Source: Rhabdochromatium marinum
GTDB lineage: Bacteria; Pseudomonadota; Gammaproteobacteria; Chromatiales; Chromatiaceae
NCBI RefSeq assembly: GCF_016583795.1
Contig: NZ_NRRS01000033.1
Location: 1-37,845 of the forward strand
DNA: 37,845 nucleotides
Direction: 5' to 3'
A program made the position numbers and the translations under genes. The number at the start of each line of letters is the position of its first letter. The first letter of the stretch is position 1. Shown in pieces: positions 1 to 9,788 of the stretch. Below the pieces are notes generated by a model. The model searched no databases and was not told the DNA's origin. It was given only the letters and a program-made list of their open reading frames with translations.

Positions 1-127
1 CTCTACAACCAACAGATCCCTCAACGCGCGTTGGGCCATGTCGCCCCCATCCAGGCGTTAAAACAATGGTACGAACGCGAGCCAGAATTGTTTTCAAAGC
101 GGCCTTACAATCTTCCGGGACTTGACA
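1..127 (+). mobile_element. Right end of an IS481-type insertion sequence (continues left of window)
   Basis: The first 132 bases encode the C-terminus of an IS481/IS3-like integrase-core transposase. The last bases before the break read TTGACA, so the element viewed from its other end would begin TGTCAAG; a TGT start is usual for this family. Directly after lies GCTAGC (128-133). The IS481 prototype is known to insert at NCTAGN and duplicate those six bases, so 127/128 is the likely element boundary. The left end and left duplication lie outside the window and cannot be checked here. Confidence 0.7.
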
Positions 128-132
128 GCTAG
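1..132 (+). CDS. Transposase, IS481-like family, C-terminal fragment (5' end outside window)
   Basis: Frame 1 is open from base 1 to a TAG at 130-132 and gives 43 residues. They include LYNQQIPQRALGH, then PIQALKQWYE, and end in YNLPGLDS. This is the typical tail of integrase-core (DDE) transposases of the IS481 group, where a short basic stretch after the catalytic domain ends near NxxGLD. The catalytic residues lie upstream of the window. The stop codon is not within the element: its TAG sits inside the GCTAGC that looks like the target duplication, so the gene appears to use the target site for termination. Whether the element is intact cannot be judged. Confidence 0.75.
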   Translation, partial: LYNQQIPQRALGHVAPIQALKQWYEREPELFSKRPYNLPGLDS

Positions 133-277
133 CACCTGTACCGCGAGCTTTGATCTCGCCGCCAGCGAGGCTCTGTTGAAGGTACCGGCCACTGTCGGCA
201 ATGCAACACTGGTGATTCAGGTCACCGACCCGCAAACAGGCATGCAGGCATCAACACAAGTGCAAACCGCCTATTGA
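128..277 (+). pseudogene. 3' remnant of an unidentified gene interrupted by the insertion sequence
   Basis: Frame 2 reads from the presumed target site (GCTAGC, encoding Ala-Ser) to a TGA at 275-277, giving about 49 residues that begin ASTCTASFDLAAS and end QASTQVQTAY. The composition (Val, Thr, Ala, Gln, with alternating hydrophobic residues such as ATLVIQVTD) suggests the last beta-strands of an extracytoplasmic or beta-sandwich protein, but I do not recognise the family. There is no start codon with a ribosome-binding site near its beginning. The simplest reading is that the insertion sequence separated this tail from the rest of its gene. The 5' part would lie left of the window, beyond the element. 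Confidence 0.5.
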
Positions 278-641
278 AATGCAGAAAGGGGCAAGCGGCG
301 CATTGTTTTCTCCTTGTCTTTTTCGTAGAAAAGCCGCCGCGCGTTTCTCGTCCATGTCAACGGGGCCGATCAGGTGCTGTTGTATTCTCTGGTTTGCCCA
401 CTTGGGGGTCCACTAATAGCCGCTAGCGGGGGCTAAATCCGGCGATGCACTTTGCCCCGGTGCCGAGTTCAGGCGCGGCGCGGATGATGCCCAGCCATGG
501 ACCGGCATGGACTTTAGCGGTGCCTTCTGCAATGATGCGCGCCTTTGCCGAGGTCTGACCCTGGTTTTGGGGTGCCGGTGTGGTGCAAAGTTGGGGCGCG
601 GCGGGTGCTGGTGGGGTGGAGCAAATTCTGGATGGATTGGC
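278..641. other. Gene-free stretch before the DUF2065 gene
   Basis: I can assign no gene to these 364 bases. A 10-bp perfect palindrome, CCGCTAGCGG, lies at 420-429 and contains a second GCTAGC like the one at the insertion-sequence junction. From about 430 to 640 a reverse-strand frame stays open (about 75 codons, ending at 423) and is rich in Pro and Ala. It has no recognisable motif, and I treat it as unproven. In many gammaproteobacteria hflK and hflC precede the DUF2065-hisZ-purA genes; neither is visible here. Confidence 0.5.
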
Positions 642-827
642 ATGTGGCATGACTTCCTGGTGGCCTTGGCCTTGGTTTTCGTCATCGAGGGGCTGTTGCC
701 CTTTGCGGCGCCGGAGACGATGCGCCGCACGATGCTTGATGTTGCCCGGCAGACGAATCGCAGTTTGCGCGTTGCGGGTCTGCTGAGCATGGCCAGTGGC
801 GTGGCGCTGCTGTATTTTGTGAATTGA
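642..827 (+). CDS. DUF2065 (YjeT-like) small inner-membrane protein
   Basis: Sixty-one residues starting MWHDFLVALALVFVIEG and ending VALLYFVN. There are two hydrophobic segments (about residues 4-22 and 43-60) around a short basic loop containing TMRRTM. This length and layout match the DUF2065/YjeT family, whose E. coli member also lies just upstream of purA; its molecular function is unknown. The frame is open further upstream to 507, but that extension is Cys/Gly/Trp-rich and unlike the family, so the ATG at 642 is preferred. Only a weak ribosome-binding site is visible. The gene lies 19 bases before hisZ and is probably cotranscribed with it. Confidence 0.8.
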   Translation: MWHDFLVALALVFVIEGLLPFAAPETMRRTMLDVARQTNRSLRVAGLLSMASGVALLYFVN

Positions 828-846
828 CCGACGAATGTCTTAGCCC

Positions 847-2061
847 ATGAATACGCATCAGGATCGGTGGCTGTTGCCGACCGGTATTGAGGAAATTTTG
901 CCGCACCAGGCGCGCGAGATGGAGCGGCTGCGCCGCTGTCTGCTCGATTTGTTCGATACGTGGGGCTATGACTTGGTGATTCCGCCCTTTATCGATTATC
1001 TGGAGAGCTTGCTGACTGGCACCGGGCGCGATCTGGATCTGCAAACCTTTAAGCTGACCGATCAGCTCAGCGGTCGCCTGCTGGGGGTGCGCGCGGATAT
1101 GACTCCGCAGGTGGCGCGCATTGATGCTCATCAGTTACGCCGCGAGGGACCGACCCGCTTGTGCTATTTGGGCACTGTGCTGCACACTCGCTCGGATGGC
1201 TTTGCCGGCACCCGCAGCCCGATGCAAATTGGCGCGGATATTTACGGCCATGCGGGTGCGGAGAGCGATGTTGAAATTCTGCGCCTGTTGCTGGTGACGC
1301 TGGAGACGGCGGGGATTGAGTCGGCCTATCTCGATCTGGGCCATGTGGGCATTTTTCGTGGTCTGGCTGAGCAGGCCGGGCTGACGCGGGAGCAGGAGCT
1401 GGCGCTCTTTGGTATTCTGCAACGCAAGGCCAGCGCGGAGTTGGTGGCGTTGCTTGATGAATGCAAGGCAGCACCAGAGGTGGCCGATATGCTGCTCGCG
1501 CTGGTGGAGCTCAATGGCGATGATGCACTGGAGCGCGCCGGGGAGCGCCTGGCGCGGGCGCAGGATTGCGTCCATCAGGCACTGGAGAATCTGCGCCAGA
1601 TCGCCACGAGGCTGCATGCCTGGCTGCCGCAGGTGCCGGTGCATTTCGATTTGGGCGAGTTGCGTGGCTATACCTACAAAACCGGCGTAGTTTTTGCCGC
1701 CTTTGTGCCGGGCTGGGGACTGGAAATCGCCCGCGGCGGGCGCTATGACGCCATTGGCGAGTTTTTTGGCCATGCGCGCCCGGCGGTGGGCTTTAGCACT
1801 GATTTGAAGGGGCTGATCGGCCTGGCGGCGCAGGAAGCTGCGCCAGCGCCGGTCGTTGAGGCGGTGCTGGCGCCGCAGGATCAGGATCCCGAGCTGCGGG
1901 CCATCATTGGCGACTTGCGGGCCTCCGGGCGGCGGGTATTGGATTGGCTGCCCGGGCAGCCTGAGCATGCGGCGGCTCTCGGCTGCACGCAGCAGCTGGA
2001 ACGCCGCGATGGGCGCTGGCAGTTGGTGCCCCTGACCGGTGCCGCCGCTGACAGACCTTAA
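847..2061 (+). CDS. hisZ: ATP phosphoribosyltransferase regulatory subunit HisZ
   Basis: This 404-residue protein begins MNTHQDRWLLPTGIEEILP and resembles the catalytic core of histidyl-tRNA synthetase. Class-II-like motifs are visible: VIPPFIDYLESL, KLTDQLSGR with RADMTPQVAR (motif 2 region), and a late ARGGRYD segment. It lacks the C-terminal anticodon-binding domain expected of a true HisRS. Known members do not charge tRNA; they assemble with the short form of HisG and make the first step of histidine synthesis responsive to histidine. No hisG is nearby. The gene is followed by purA after 29 bases, the usual hisZ-purA arrangement in many proteobacteria. Start chosen by family N-terminus. 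Confidence 0.93.
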   Translation: MNTHQDRWLLPTGIEEILPHQAREMERLRRCLLDLFDTWGYDLVIPPFIDYLESLLTGTGRDLDLQTFKLTDQLSGRLLGVRADMTPQVARIDAHQLRREGPTRLCYLGTVLHTRSDGFAGTRSPMQIGADIYGHAGAESDVEILRLLLVTLETAGIESAYLDLGHVGIFRGLAEQAGLTREQELALFGILQRKASAELVALLDECKAAPEVADMLLALVELNGDDALERAGERLARAQDCVHQALENLRQIATRLHAWLPQVPVHFDLGELRGYTYKTGVVFAAFVPGWGLEIARGGRYDAIGEFFGHARPAVGFSTDLKGLIGLAAQEAAPAPVVEAVLAPQDQDPELRAIIGDLRASGRRVLDWLPGQPEHAAALGCTQQLERRDGRWQLVPLTGAAADRP

Positions 2062-2084
2062 AAGATAAAGAACGATAGCGATAG

Positions 2085-3383
<1,299 letters not shown>

Positions 3384-3403
3384 GGCAGCGGAAGGGGGCC
3401 TGG

Positions 3404-3646
3404 ATGGAGACCGAAATGATTGGCGAGAGCCTGTGGCTGATGCTGATTGGCATGAGCATTGTCTTTGCCTTTTTGATGTTGCTGGTGGTGTTGCTGCGTG
3501 GCATGTCTTGGTTTGCGGCGCGGGTTGCTCCGGTGGAGCGGCTGGACAGTTCGGCGGCGGCGCTGCCTAGCGGCGGGGCAGTCGCGCAAACCGATGTAAT
3601 CGCGGTGATTACGGCAGCGGTTGCACATTACCGAGCCCGACATTGA
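3404..3646 (+). CDS. oadG: Oxaloacetate decarboxylase gamma subunit
   Basis: Eighty residues with one hydrophobic helix (about residues 10-31, LWLMLIGMSIVFAFLMLLVV) and a polar Ala-rich tail ending in ITAAVAHYRARH. This is the form of the OadG family, the small membrane subunit that anchors and stabilises the Na+-pumping oxaloacetate decarboxylase and carries a C-terminal zinc-ligand region. The tail here has a His next to the end. Assignment rests largely on position directly before oadA and oadB, plus length and topology. The ATG at 3404 has a strong Shine-Dalgarno (GGAAGGGGG) about 5 bases ahead. Confidence 0.88.
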   Translation: METEMIGESLWLMLIGMSIVFAFLMLLVVLLRGMSWFAARVAPVERLDSSAAALPSGGAVAQTDVIAVITAAVAHYRARH

Positions 3647-3674
3647 CGGACGGAAATAGCAAGAGATTTTCCCC

Positions 3675-5492
3675 ATGAAGCAGAACAAACCTCTCGGCAT
3701 CACCGACGTGGTGCTGCGCGATGCGCACCAATCACTGCTGGCAACCCGCATGCGCATTGATGACATGCTGCCGATTGCTGCCAAGCTCGATCAGGTCGGT
3801 TTTTGGTCGCTGGAGTCCTGGGGCGGGGCGACCTTCGACGCCTGTATTCGCTATCTGGGCGAAGACCCCTGGGAGCGGCTGCGCCGGCTCAAGGCTGCCA
3901 TGCCCAACACTCGCCAGCAGATGCTGCTGCGGGCGCAGAATCTGCTGGGCTATCGCCACTATGCCGATGATGTGGTCGATGCCTTCGTTGAACGGGCGGT
4001 GAAGAATGGCATTGATGTGTTCCGCATCTTTGATGCCATGAACGACATCCGCAATTTTGAGCGTCCGGTACGCGCCGCACTCGCCACGGGTGCTCATGCC
4101 CAGGGCGCGCTGAGCTATACCGTCAGCCCGGTGCATAACATCGACTATTGGGTGGATCTGGCCAAGCGACTGGTGGATCTCGGCTGTCATTCCATCGCTA
4201 TCAAGGACATGGCCGGCTTGTTGCGGCCCTATGTGGCTGAGGAGCTGATCGGGCGGCTGAAAGAGGTCTGCGAACCGCAGAATGTTTTGATTGGCATGCA
4301 GTGTCATGCCACCACCGGACTTAGTACCGCGTCCATCGTCAAGGCCGCCGAGGCTGGCATTGATATGGTCGATTCCTCCATCTCCTCAATGAGTATGACC
4401 TATGGGCATTCGCCGACGGAATCGGTGGTGGCCATCATGCAGGGTACGGAACGCGATACCGGGCTGGACATCATTCTTCTGGAGGAAATCGCGGCCTATT
4501 TCCGCGAGGTACGCAAGAAATATGCTCGCTTCGAGGGCGCGCTGCGCGGGGTGGATTCGCGCATTCTGGTGGCCCAAGTGCCGGGCGGCATGCTGACCAA
4601 CATGGAAAATCAACTGCGCGAGCAGGGGGCGACGGATCGCCTGGATGAAGTGCTGGAAGAGATCCCCAAGGTGCGCGAGGATCTGGGGTACATCGCGCTG
4701 GTGACGCCTACTTCACAGATTGTTGGCTCGCAGGCCGTGCTCAATGTGCTCATGGGTGAGCGTTACAAGAGCATTACCAGTGAAACTGCCGGCGTGCTCA
4801 AGGGTAGCTATGGCTCGACTCCAGCGCCGGTGAATCAGGACTTGCAGGCGCGGGTGCTTGAGGGCGCCGAGCCGGTGACCTGTCGGCCGGCGGATTTAAT
4901 CGAGCCGGAACTCGACAAGCTGACCGCTGAGCTGAAAACCATCGCCAAGGAGCGTCAGCTGCGTCTGGCCGATGCGGTGGTGGACGATGTCATCACCTAT
5001 GCGATGTTCCCGCAGGTGGGCCTGAAATTCCTGGAGAATCGCGACAATCCGGCCGCCTTCGAAGCGCCGCCCTGGGAACTTGATGCGCGCGAATCAGCCC
5101 AGGCAACCGAAGCGGCCACTGCGTCGGCGACGACCGCCACTGGTGGGCCTGAGGCGTACCGCATTGAAGTCAATGGCGCCAGCTATGATGTACGGGTGTC
5201 ACCCGCCGGTGCTGTCGAGAGCTTGGCAACGGCGCCAGCGCTTGCTGCAGCTCCCGCAGCAGCCCCGGCAGCGGGACCAGCACAGGTGATTGAGTCGCCC
5301 TTGGCGGGCAATATCGTCAAGATTCAGGTGGCGGCCGGGCAATCCGTGAACCCCGGGGAAGTGCTGGTAGTGCTTGAGGCGATGAAGATGGAGACCGAGG
5401 TGCGCGCGCCGGCGGCTGGTCAGGTCACCGAGATTCGCGTCAAGGCCGGCGACTCGGTGTCGCTCGGCGCTCCGCTGGTTGTGTTGGGCTAA
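3675..5492 (+). CDS. oadA: Oxaloacetate decarboxylase alpha subunit (carboxyltransferase plus biotinyl domain)
   Basis: The 605-residue protein begins with a carboxyltransferase barrel. [17 protein letters not shown] (about 12-28) carries the metal and substrate residues, followed by [23 protein letters not shown] and KDMAGLL. A PYC/OadA-type conserved domain spans about 300-460. An Ala/Pro-rich linker (about 480-535) leads to the C-terminal biotinyl domain, where [10 protein letters not shown] gives the biotin-carrying Lys571. The enzyme transfers CO2 from oxaloacetate to biotin, and OadB then decarboxylates carboxybiotin while exporting Na+. Close relatives include the pyruvate carboxylase B subunit, but the flanking oadG and oadB settle the call. 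GGCTAA ends the gene 4 bases before oadB. Confidence 0.95.
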   Translation: MKQNKPLGITDVVLRDAHQSLLATRMRIDDMLPIAAKLDQVGFWSLESWGGATFDACIRYLGEDPWERLRRLKAAMPNTRQQMLLRAQNLLGYRHYADDVVDAFVERAVKNGIDVFRIFDAMNDIRNFERPVRAALATGAHAQGALSYTVSPVHNIDYWVDLAKRLVDLGCHSIAIKDMAGLLRPYVAEELIGRLKEVCEPQNVLIGMQCHATTGLSTASIVKAAEAGIDMVDSSISSMSMTYGHSPTESVVAIMQGTERDTGLDIILLEEIAAYFREVRKKYARFEGALRGVDSRILVAQVPGGMLTNMENQLREQGATDRLDEVLEEIPKVREDLGYIALVTPTSQIVGSQAVLNVLMGERYKSITSETAGVLKGSYGSTPAPVNQDLQARVLEGAEPVTCRPADLIEPELDKLTAELKTIAKERQLRLADAVVDDVITYAMFPQVGLKFLENRDNPAAFEAPPWELDARESAQATEAATASATTATGGPEAYRIEVNGASYDVRVSPAGAVESLATAPALAAAPAAAPAAGPAQVIESPLAGNIVKIQVAAGQSVNPGEVLVVLEAMKMETEVRAPAAGQVTEIRVKAGDSVSLGAPLVVLG

Positions 5493-5496
5493 GTCA

Positions 5497-6630
5497 GTGG
5501 AAGAGCTGCTCAAACTCTGGGCGTCCATGGGGATCGCGAACCTGACCTGGGGTCAGGCGCTGATGATGGGCGTGGGTGGCGTGTTGATCTATCTCGCCAT
5601 CGCTAAAAAGTTCGAACCCCTGCTGTTGGTGCCAATTGGCTTTGGGGCACTGCTGAGTAACATTCCGGTGGCTGGCATTGGCGGCCATGACGGAATGATC
5701 GGGCAAATCTACATCGTGGGTGTCGAAACCGGCGTCTTCCCGCTACTGATCTTCATGGGCGTCGGTGCCCTGACTGACTTCGGCGCCTTGATCGCACGTC
5801 CCTCAACCCTGCTGTTGGGGGCTGCTGCGCAGTTTGGCATCTTTGCCACCCTGATCGGAGCGGTGGCGCTGAACTTTGTCCCCGGGTTCGATTTCAGCCT
5901 CCAGGATGCCTCGGCGATTGCCATTATCGGCGGTGCCGATGGTCCCACGGCGATTTTTCTCGCCTCGCGTCTGGCCCCGGAGCTGCTGGGCGCCATTGCG
6001 GTGGCTGCTTACTCTTACATGGCGTTGGTGCCCATTATTCAGCCGCCCATCATGCGGGCGCTGACGACGGAGCAGGAACGTGCAGTGGTGATGCAGCAGT
6101 TGCGTCCGGTTTCGCGTCTGGAACGCATGCTGTTTCCCTTTGTGGTCCTGCTGTTGTGCGCGGCCCTGTTGCCCTCGGCGGCTCCGTTGATTGGCATGCT
6201 GACCTTTGGCAATTTGCTGCGTGAGTGTGGGGTGGTCGAGCGCCTGAGTCGCGCGGCGCAAAATGAAATCATCAATATCGTCACCATTATGCTCGGTCTG
6301 GCGGTGGGCTCCAAGCTGTCGGCGGATAAGTTTTTGACCCTCGAAACCCTGGGGATTTTGTTGCTGGGCGCGCTGGCCTTTTCGATCGGGACGGCAGCCG
6401 GGGTGATTATGGGCAAAATTATGCATCGAGTGACCGGCGGCAAGGTGAATCCGCTGATTGGGGCGGCTGGTGTATCAGCGGTGCCCATGGCGGCGCGTGT
6501 GGTCAATCGAGTTGGGCTGGAGGCGGATCACCATAATTTCCTGTTGATGCATGCCATGGGACCCAATGTGGCCGGCGTGATTGGTTCAGCCGTTGCCGCT
6601 GGTATCCTGCTGGCCTTGACTGGCACCTGA
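5497..6630 (+). CDS. oadB: Oxaloacetate decarboxylase beta subunit (Na+ pump)
   Basis: A 377-residue, strongly hydrophobic protein with about nine or more membrane segments. Conserved parts of the family are present: [25 protein letters not shown] near the N-terminus, [10 protein letters not shown] in the region that carries the ion-binding Asp, and [14 protein letters not shown] with [14 protein letters not shown] near the C-terminus. It decarboxylates the carboxybiotin on OadA and couples this to Na+ export. The frame is also open from TTG 5479, overlapping oadA, but known OadB proteins start at the equivalent of [12 protein letters not shown], so GTG at 5497 is chosen. No clear terminator follows within 60 bases. 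Confidence 0.93.
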   Translation: MEELLKLWASMGIANLTWGQALMMGVGGVLIYLAIAKKFEPLLLVPIGFGALLSNIPVAGIGGHDGMIGQIYIVGVETGVFPLLIFMGVGALTDFGALIARPSTLLLGAAAQFGIFATLIGAVALNFVPGFDFSLQDASAIAIIGGADGPTAIFLASRLAPELLGAIAVAAYSYMALVPIIQPPIMRALTTEQERAVVMQQLRPVSRLERMLFPFVVLLLCAALLPSAAPLIGMLTFGNLLRECGVVERLSRAAQNEIINIVTIMLGLAVGSKLSADKFLTLETLGILLLGALAFSIGTAAGVIMGKIMHRVTGGKVNPLIGAAGVSAVPMAARVVNRVGLEADHHNFLLMHAMGPNVAGVIGSAVAAGILLALTGT

Positions 6631-6690
6631 GAATGCTGTCATCAGGGCTTTGGCGCGTGGCTTTGCTAAGTCCCTGAATCAGGGTTGATA

Positions 6691-6720
6691 TTGACCTTGA
6701 ATATAACCACAGGTTATATT
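6691..6720 (+). promoter_or_regulatory. Candidate promoter with overlapping perfect dyad upstream of yceD
   Basis: TTGACC (6691-6696) and TATATT (6715-6720) are separated by 18 bases and lie just before the yceD start at 6730. A perfect inverted repeat with 9-base arms, AATATAACC (6700-6708) and GGTTATATT (6712-6720) around ACA, fills the spacer and covers the -10 hexamer. This is a good shape for an operator of a dimeric repressor, or of a MerR-type activator acting within the spacer. I cannot name the regulator. A smaller hairpin (CCCTG, AAT, CAGGG) lies at 6672-6684. Confidence 0.5.
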
Positions 6721-6729
6721 GTGCGGCTG

Positions 6730-7287
6730 ATGTCGAATGTTTCGCCTGATTTGCCCGAGTTCATCGATCCTTGGCGAGCTGTTGCGCGTGCACAGCATTA
6801 CCAGGGTCGCATTGCCGTCCAAGCCCTCCCGAGGGTGCGGGCGTTGCTGGCTGATTCAGGGGGTGATGTGGCGTTCAGTCTGGATTTTGAGCGCCACGCG
6901 GCGCGTGTTGTGGTTCGGGTTGCGGTGCGCGCTGAGCTGAGGCTGCACTGTCAGCGTTGTTTTGAGGCGCTGCCTTGGTCGATTGATGAACAGGCCAGTC
7001 TGGCGGTGGTGCAGGGGCTGGATGAAGCGGCCGCGTTGCCGGATGACTATGATCCGCTGCTGCTTGATGAGTCGCTGCTGCGCCCCTTGCAGTTAATTGA
7101 GGATGAAGTCCTGCTCGCGATACCGACCTTCCCACGGCATCCTGAGTCTGACTGCCCGGTGGCATTGCCAGTCGGTGAGTCGCCACTGGATGAGGCCGAG
7201 GCGGTTGTATTGCCACCGGATGATGCCAAGTCCCAAGCCGATTCGCCTTTTGCAGTGTTGGCACAGTGGAAGACCCAGGGTCGCTGA
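6730..7287 (+). CDS. yceD: YceD/DUF177 family protein (23S rRNA accumulation protein-like)
   Basis: A 185-residue protein beginning MSNVSPDLPEFIDPWRAV. Features of the YceD family are visible: ARVVVRVAVRAELRLHCQRCFEALPWSID in the middle, with the CQRC pair usual for the family, then LQLIEDEVLLAIPTFPRHPESDC. The protein sits upstream of rpmF in most proteobacteria and has been linked to rRNA and ribosome metabolism; the exact activity is not settled. The frame runs upstream to 6685, but that part overlaps the candidate promoter, and ATG 6730 matches the usual N-terminus. The second half carries an acidic insert (SPLDEAEAVVLPPDD) of no obvious function. Confidence 0.85.
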   Translation: MSNVSPDLPEFIDPWRAVARAQHYQGRIAVQALPRVRALLADSGGDVAFSLDFERHAARVVVRVAVRAELRLHCQRCFEALPWSIDEQASLAVVQGLDEAAALPDDYDPLLLDESLLRPLQLIEDEVLLAIPTFPRHPESDCPVALPVGESPLDEAEAVVLPPDDAKSQADSPFAVLAQWKTQGR

Positions 7288-7303
7288 GCGATTCTTGTTT
7301 GAT

Positions 7304-7354
7304 GCCGTTTCCATACGGCTAGTATGGTTTGGAGGGGCGCTTACTCACAGCGCC
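7304..7354 (+). promoter_or_regulatory. Structured rpmF leader with alternative hairpins
   Basis: Between yceD and rpmF lie CCATAC (7311-7316) and GTATGG (7322-7327) around five bases. A competing pair, GCCG (7304-7307) with CGGC (7316-7319), cannot form at the same time. A further stem, GGCGC (7336-7340) with GCGCC (7350-7354), follows. TAGTAT at 7320-7325 could serve as a -10 box, with TTGTTT at 7295-7300 as a poorly spaced (19-base) -35 box. The two exclusive pairings would suit control of L32 and lipid genes, but this is inference. Confidence 0.35.
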
Positions 7355-7400
7355 GCAGGCCAGACCCACCAGTTTTTGAGACCAGTTTGTGGAGATTTGA

Positions 7401-7586
7401 ATGGCTGTTCAGCAAAATCGTAAAACCCCTTCCAAGCGCGGGATGCGCCGCTCGCACGATGCCTTGTCGAAGCCGACGCTGGCTGATGATCCCGAGACGG
7501 GCGAAATGCATCGCCGCCATCACATCGCGCCTGATGGTTACTATCGTGGCCGCGAAGTCATTAAAATGAAGAAATCCATGAGTTAA
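7401..7586 (+). CDS. rpmF: 50S ribosomal protein L32
   Basis: Sixty-one residues, [20 protein letters not shown] at the start, then [22 protein letters not shown] and a lysine-rich end. Length and sequence are typical of bacterial L32 of the zinc-free form: the CxxC pairs of the zinc-ribbon form are absent. Part of the large ribosomal subunit near the peptidyl-transferase region. GGAG at 7391-7394 is well placed before ATG 7401. It lies between yceD and plsX as in most gammaproteobacteria, linking ribosome production with membrane lipid synthesis. Confidence 0.97.
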   Translation: MAVQQNRKTPSKRGMRRSHDALSKPTLADDPETGEMHRRHHIAPDGYYRGREVIKMKKSMS

Positions 7587-7661
7587 GTCATGGGGTAAGG
7601 CGCGGACAGCTGTGATGGGGTCGCGCCGCTCTGCTTTGTTTTCACTGTAAGGATCGCTGAT

Positions 7662-8756
7662 TTGAGCCTAAGCCACATAATCGCCCTTGATGCCATGGGC
7701 GGCGACCACGGGCCAGAGGTTGTGGTGCCGGCTGCGGTCGATTTTCTCGACAAAGCGCAGGATACGCAGCTCATTCTGGTCGGTCGCGAGGAACGTCTGC
7801 GCCCCCTGCTGGGGAAAAAGGCCGGGGATCCGCGTCTGCGTCTGCATCCGGCCTCGCAAGAGGTTGGCATGGATGAATTGCCTTCCAAAGCGCTGCGCAA
7901 CAAGAAGGACTCGTCCATGCGGGTGGCGCTTGACTTGGTCAAACAGGGCCAAGCGCATGCCTGCGTGAGCGCGGGCAATACCGGCGCGCTCATGGCTACC
8001 GCGCGCTTTGTGCTTAAAACTCTGCCACATGTTGATCGCCCGGCGATCATGACCGCCGTGCCCGCAATGACTGGCCGTACCCACATGCTGGATCTTGGTG
8101 CAAACATCGACTGCACTGCCGAGCACCTGTTTCAGTTTGCTGTCATGGGCAATGAATTGGTGCGTGCTGTCGATGGCATGCAAAGGCCGCGTGTTGGCTT
8201 GTTGAACATTGGCGCCGAAGAGATCAAGGGCAACGAGCAGGTGCGCCAAGCGCATGAGCTGCTGAGCAAGAGCACACTCAATTATGTCGGCTATGTCGAG
8301 GGGGATGATATCTACCTCGGGGATGTCGATGTGGTGGTCTGCGATGGTTTTGTCGGCAATATTGCGCTCAAGACCAGCGAGGGTGTCGCGCGTTTGCTGG
8401 CGCATCGGCTCAAGGCGCAATTCAACGGTCATCTGCTCAAGCGCCTGTCGGGGCTGATTGCGCTGCCGGTGTTGAAAGCTTTTCGGCGCGAAGTCGATCC
8501 GCGCCGCTACAATGGCGCCAGTCTGCTGGGGTTGCGGGGCATTGTGGTAAAAAGCCACGGCGGCGCTGATGTGCTGGCTTTCGAGAATGCCATTCATATC
8601 GCGCGCGAGGAAATTCAAAGCAATATCCCCGAGCGGATTGCCCATGAGGTGGCAGCGCACTTTGTGGTTCCTTCCGTGTCTCCCGAGGGTGACGTGGCTG
8701 ATTCCCAGGATGCGGGAGCGCCGGTCGCAGAGATGCAAGCGCAGGCGCTGGCCTGA
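7662..8756 (+). CDS. plsX: Phosphate acyltransferase PlsX
   Basis: A 364-residue protein beginning with the family hallmark [17 protein letters not shown]. It converts acyl-ACP to acyl-phosphate, the donor PlsY uses in phospholipid synthesis; PlsX is a peripheral membrane enzyme. Other family segments are [50 protein letters not shown] and [13 protein letters not shown]. No ATG fits the conserved start; TTG at 7662 lies 8 bases after AAGGA and gives the usual N-terminus, so it is taken as the start. The stop overlaps the fabH start by one base (TGATG), indicating coupled translation. Confidence 0.95.
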   Translation: MSLSHIIALDAMGGDHGPEVVVPAAVDFLDKAQDTQLILVGREERLRPLLGKKAGDPRLRLHPASQEVGMDELPSKALRNKKDSSMRVALDLVKQGQAHACVSAGNTGALMATARFVLKTLPHVDRPAIMTAVPAMTGRTHMLDLGANIDCTAEHLFQFAVMGNELVRAVDGMQRPRVGLLNIGAEEIKGNEQVRQAHELLSKSTLNYVGYVEGDDIYLGDVDVVVCDGFVGNIALKTSEGVARLLAHRLKAQFNGHLLKRLSGLIALPVLKAFRREVDPRRYNGASLLGLRGIVVKSHGGADVLAFENAIHIAREEIQSNIPERIAHEVAAHFVVPSVSPEGDVADSQDAGAPVAEMQAQALA

Positions 8757-9712
8757 TGGCTTACGCAAAAATTCTCGGTACGGGCAGTTGTCTGCCGGAG
8801 AAGGTGCTGACCAATCACGATTTGGAGCAGATGGTCGATACGACTGATCGCTGGATTCGTGAGCGCACCGGTATTGAGCAGCGACACATCGTGCAGGAAG
8901 GCGAAACCTGTGTCGATCTGGCCGAAGTTGCCGCACGCCGGGCGATCGAAGCCGCTGGCGTCGCATTTCAGGATATTGATCTGATTGTGGTGGCTACCAC
9001 CACGCCCGATCAGGTGTTTCCGAGTAACGCCTGTTTGTTGCAGCACCGTCTCGATATTCATGGCTGCCCGGCATTCGACGTGCAGGCTGTGTGTACTGGT
9101 TTCGTCTACGCGCTTTCAGTGGCGGAGAAGTTTGTCCGCACCGGGGCTGCACGCACCGCCTTGGTAGTGGGGGCGGAAACCCTGTCGCGCATCATCGATT
9201 GGACGGATCGCATCACCTGCGTGCTGTTCGGTGATGGGGCCGGGGCGGTGGTGTTGGGGGCTACCGACGAACCCGGAATTATTTCCTCGCATCTGCATGC
9301 CGATGGAGCCTATAAATCCCTGCTGCAAGTTCCAGCCGGAATCGGCAATGGCGGTACCGGATCGCCCTATATGGAAATGAAGGGCAACGAGGTGTTCCGC
9401 GTGGCGGTGACCACCTTGGGACGTATTGTCGATGAGGCCCTGCATGCCAACGACATGGAGCGCTCGGATATCGATTGGCTGGTGCCGCATCAGGCCAATC
9501 TGCGCATTATTCAGGCCACTGCGCGCAAGCTTGATCTGGACATGGAACAGGTGGTGGTGACTGTTGGCAAGCATGGCAATACCTCAGCCGCTTCCATCCC
9601 GCTGGCGCTGGATCAAGCGGTGCGCGATGGCCGGATTCAACGCGGCCATACTCTGCTGATGGAGGCCTTTGGCGGCGGCTTTACCTGGGGTTCGGTGCTG
9701 CTGCGCTATTAA
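8756..9712 (+). CDS. fabH: 3-oxoacyl-ACP synthase III (KAS III)
   Basis: A 318-residue condensing enzyme of standard length. It joins acetyl-CoA (or another short acyl-CoA) with malonyl-ACP to start fatty-acid synthesis. The catalytic triad is visible: Cys113 in [10 protein letters not shown], His in VPHQANLRI and Asn in [10 protein letters not shown]. Also typical are [13 protein letters not shown] at the start, [12 protein letters not shown], and the glycine-rich end [15 protein letters not shown]. It overlaps plsX by one base and is followed by a 76-base gap before fabD. Nothing unusual was seen in the active site. Confidence 0.97.
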   Translation: MAYAKILGTGSCLPEKVLTNHDLEQMVDTTDRWIRERTGIEQRHIVQEGETCVDLAEVAARRAIEAAGVAFQDIDLIVVATTTPDQVFPSNACLLQHRLDIHGCPAFDVQAVCTGFVYALSVAEKFVRTGAARTALVVGAETLSRIIDWTDRITCVLFGDGAGAVVLGATDEPGIISSHLHADGAYKSLLQVPAGIGNGGTGSPYMEMKGNEVFRVAVTTLGRIVDEALHANDMERSDIDWLVPHQANLRIIQATARKLDLDMEQVVVTVGKHGNTSAASIPLALDQAVRDGRIQRGHTLLMEAFGGGFTWGSVLLRY

Positions 9713-9788
9713 GCTGCTGCGCTAAATTGTCTCCAGTTCAGACGTTTCAATCCATCCACATGCAACGACTGCCATATTAGAAGGACTC

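Noticed and set aside
423-650. Reverse-strand 75-codon frame, Pro/Ala-rich
   Set aside because: No recognisable domain and no ribosome-binding site; it ends in a region already disturbed by an insertion. Kept only as a remark.
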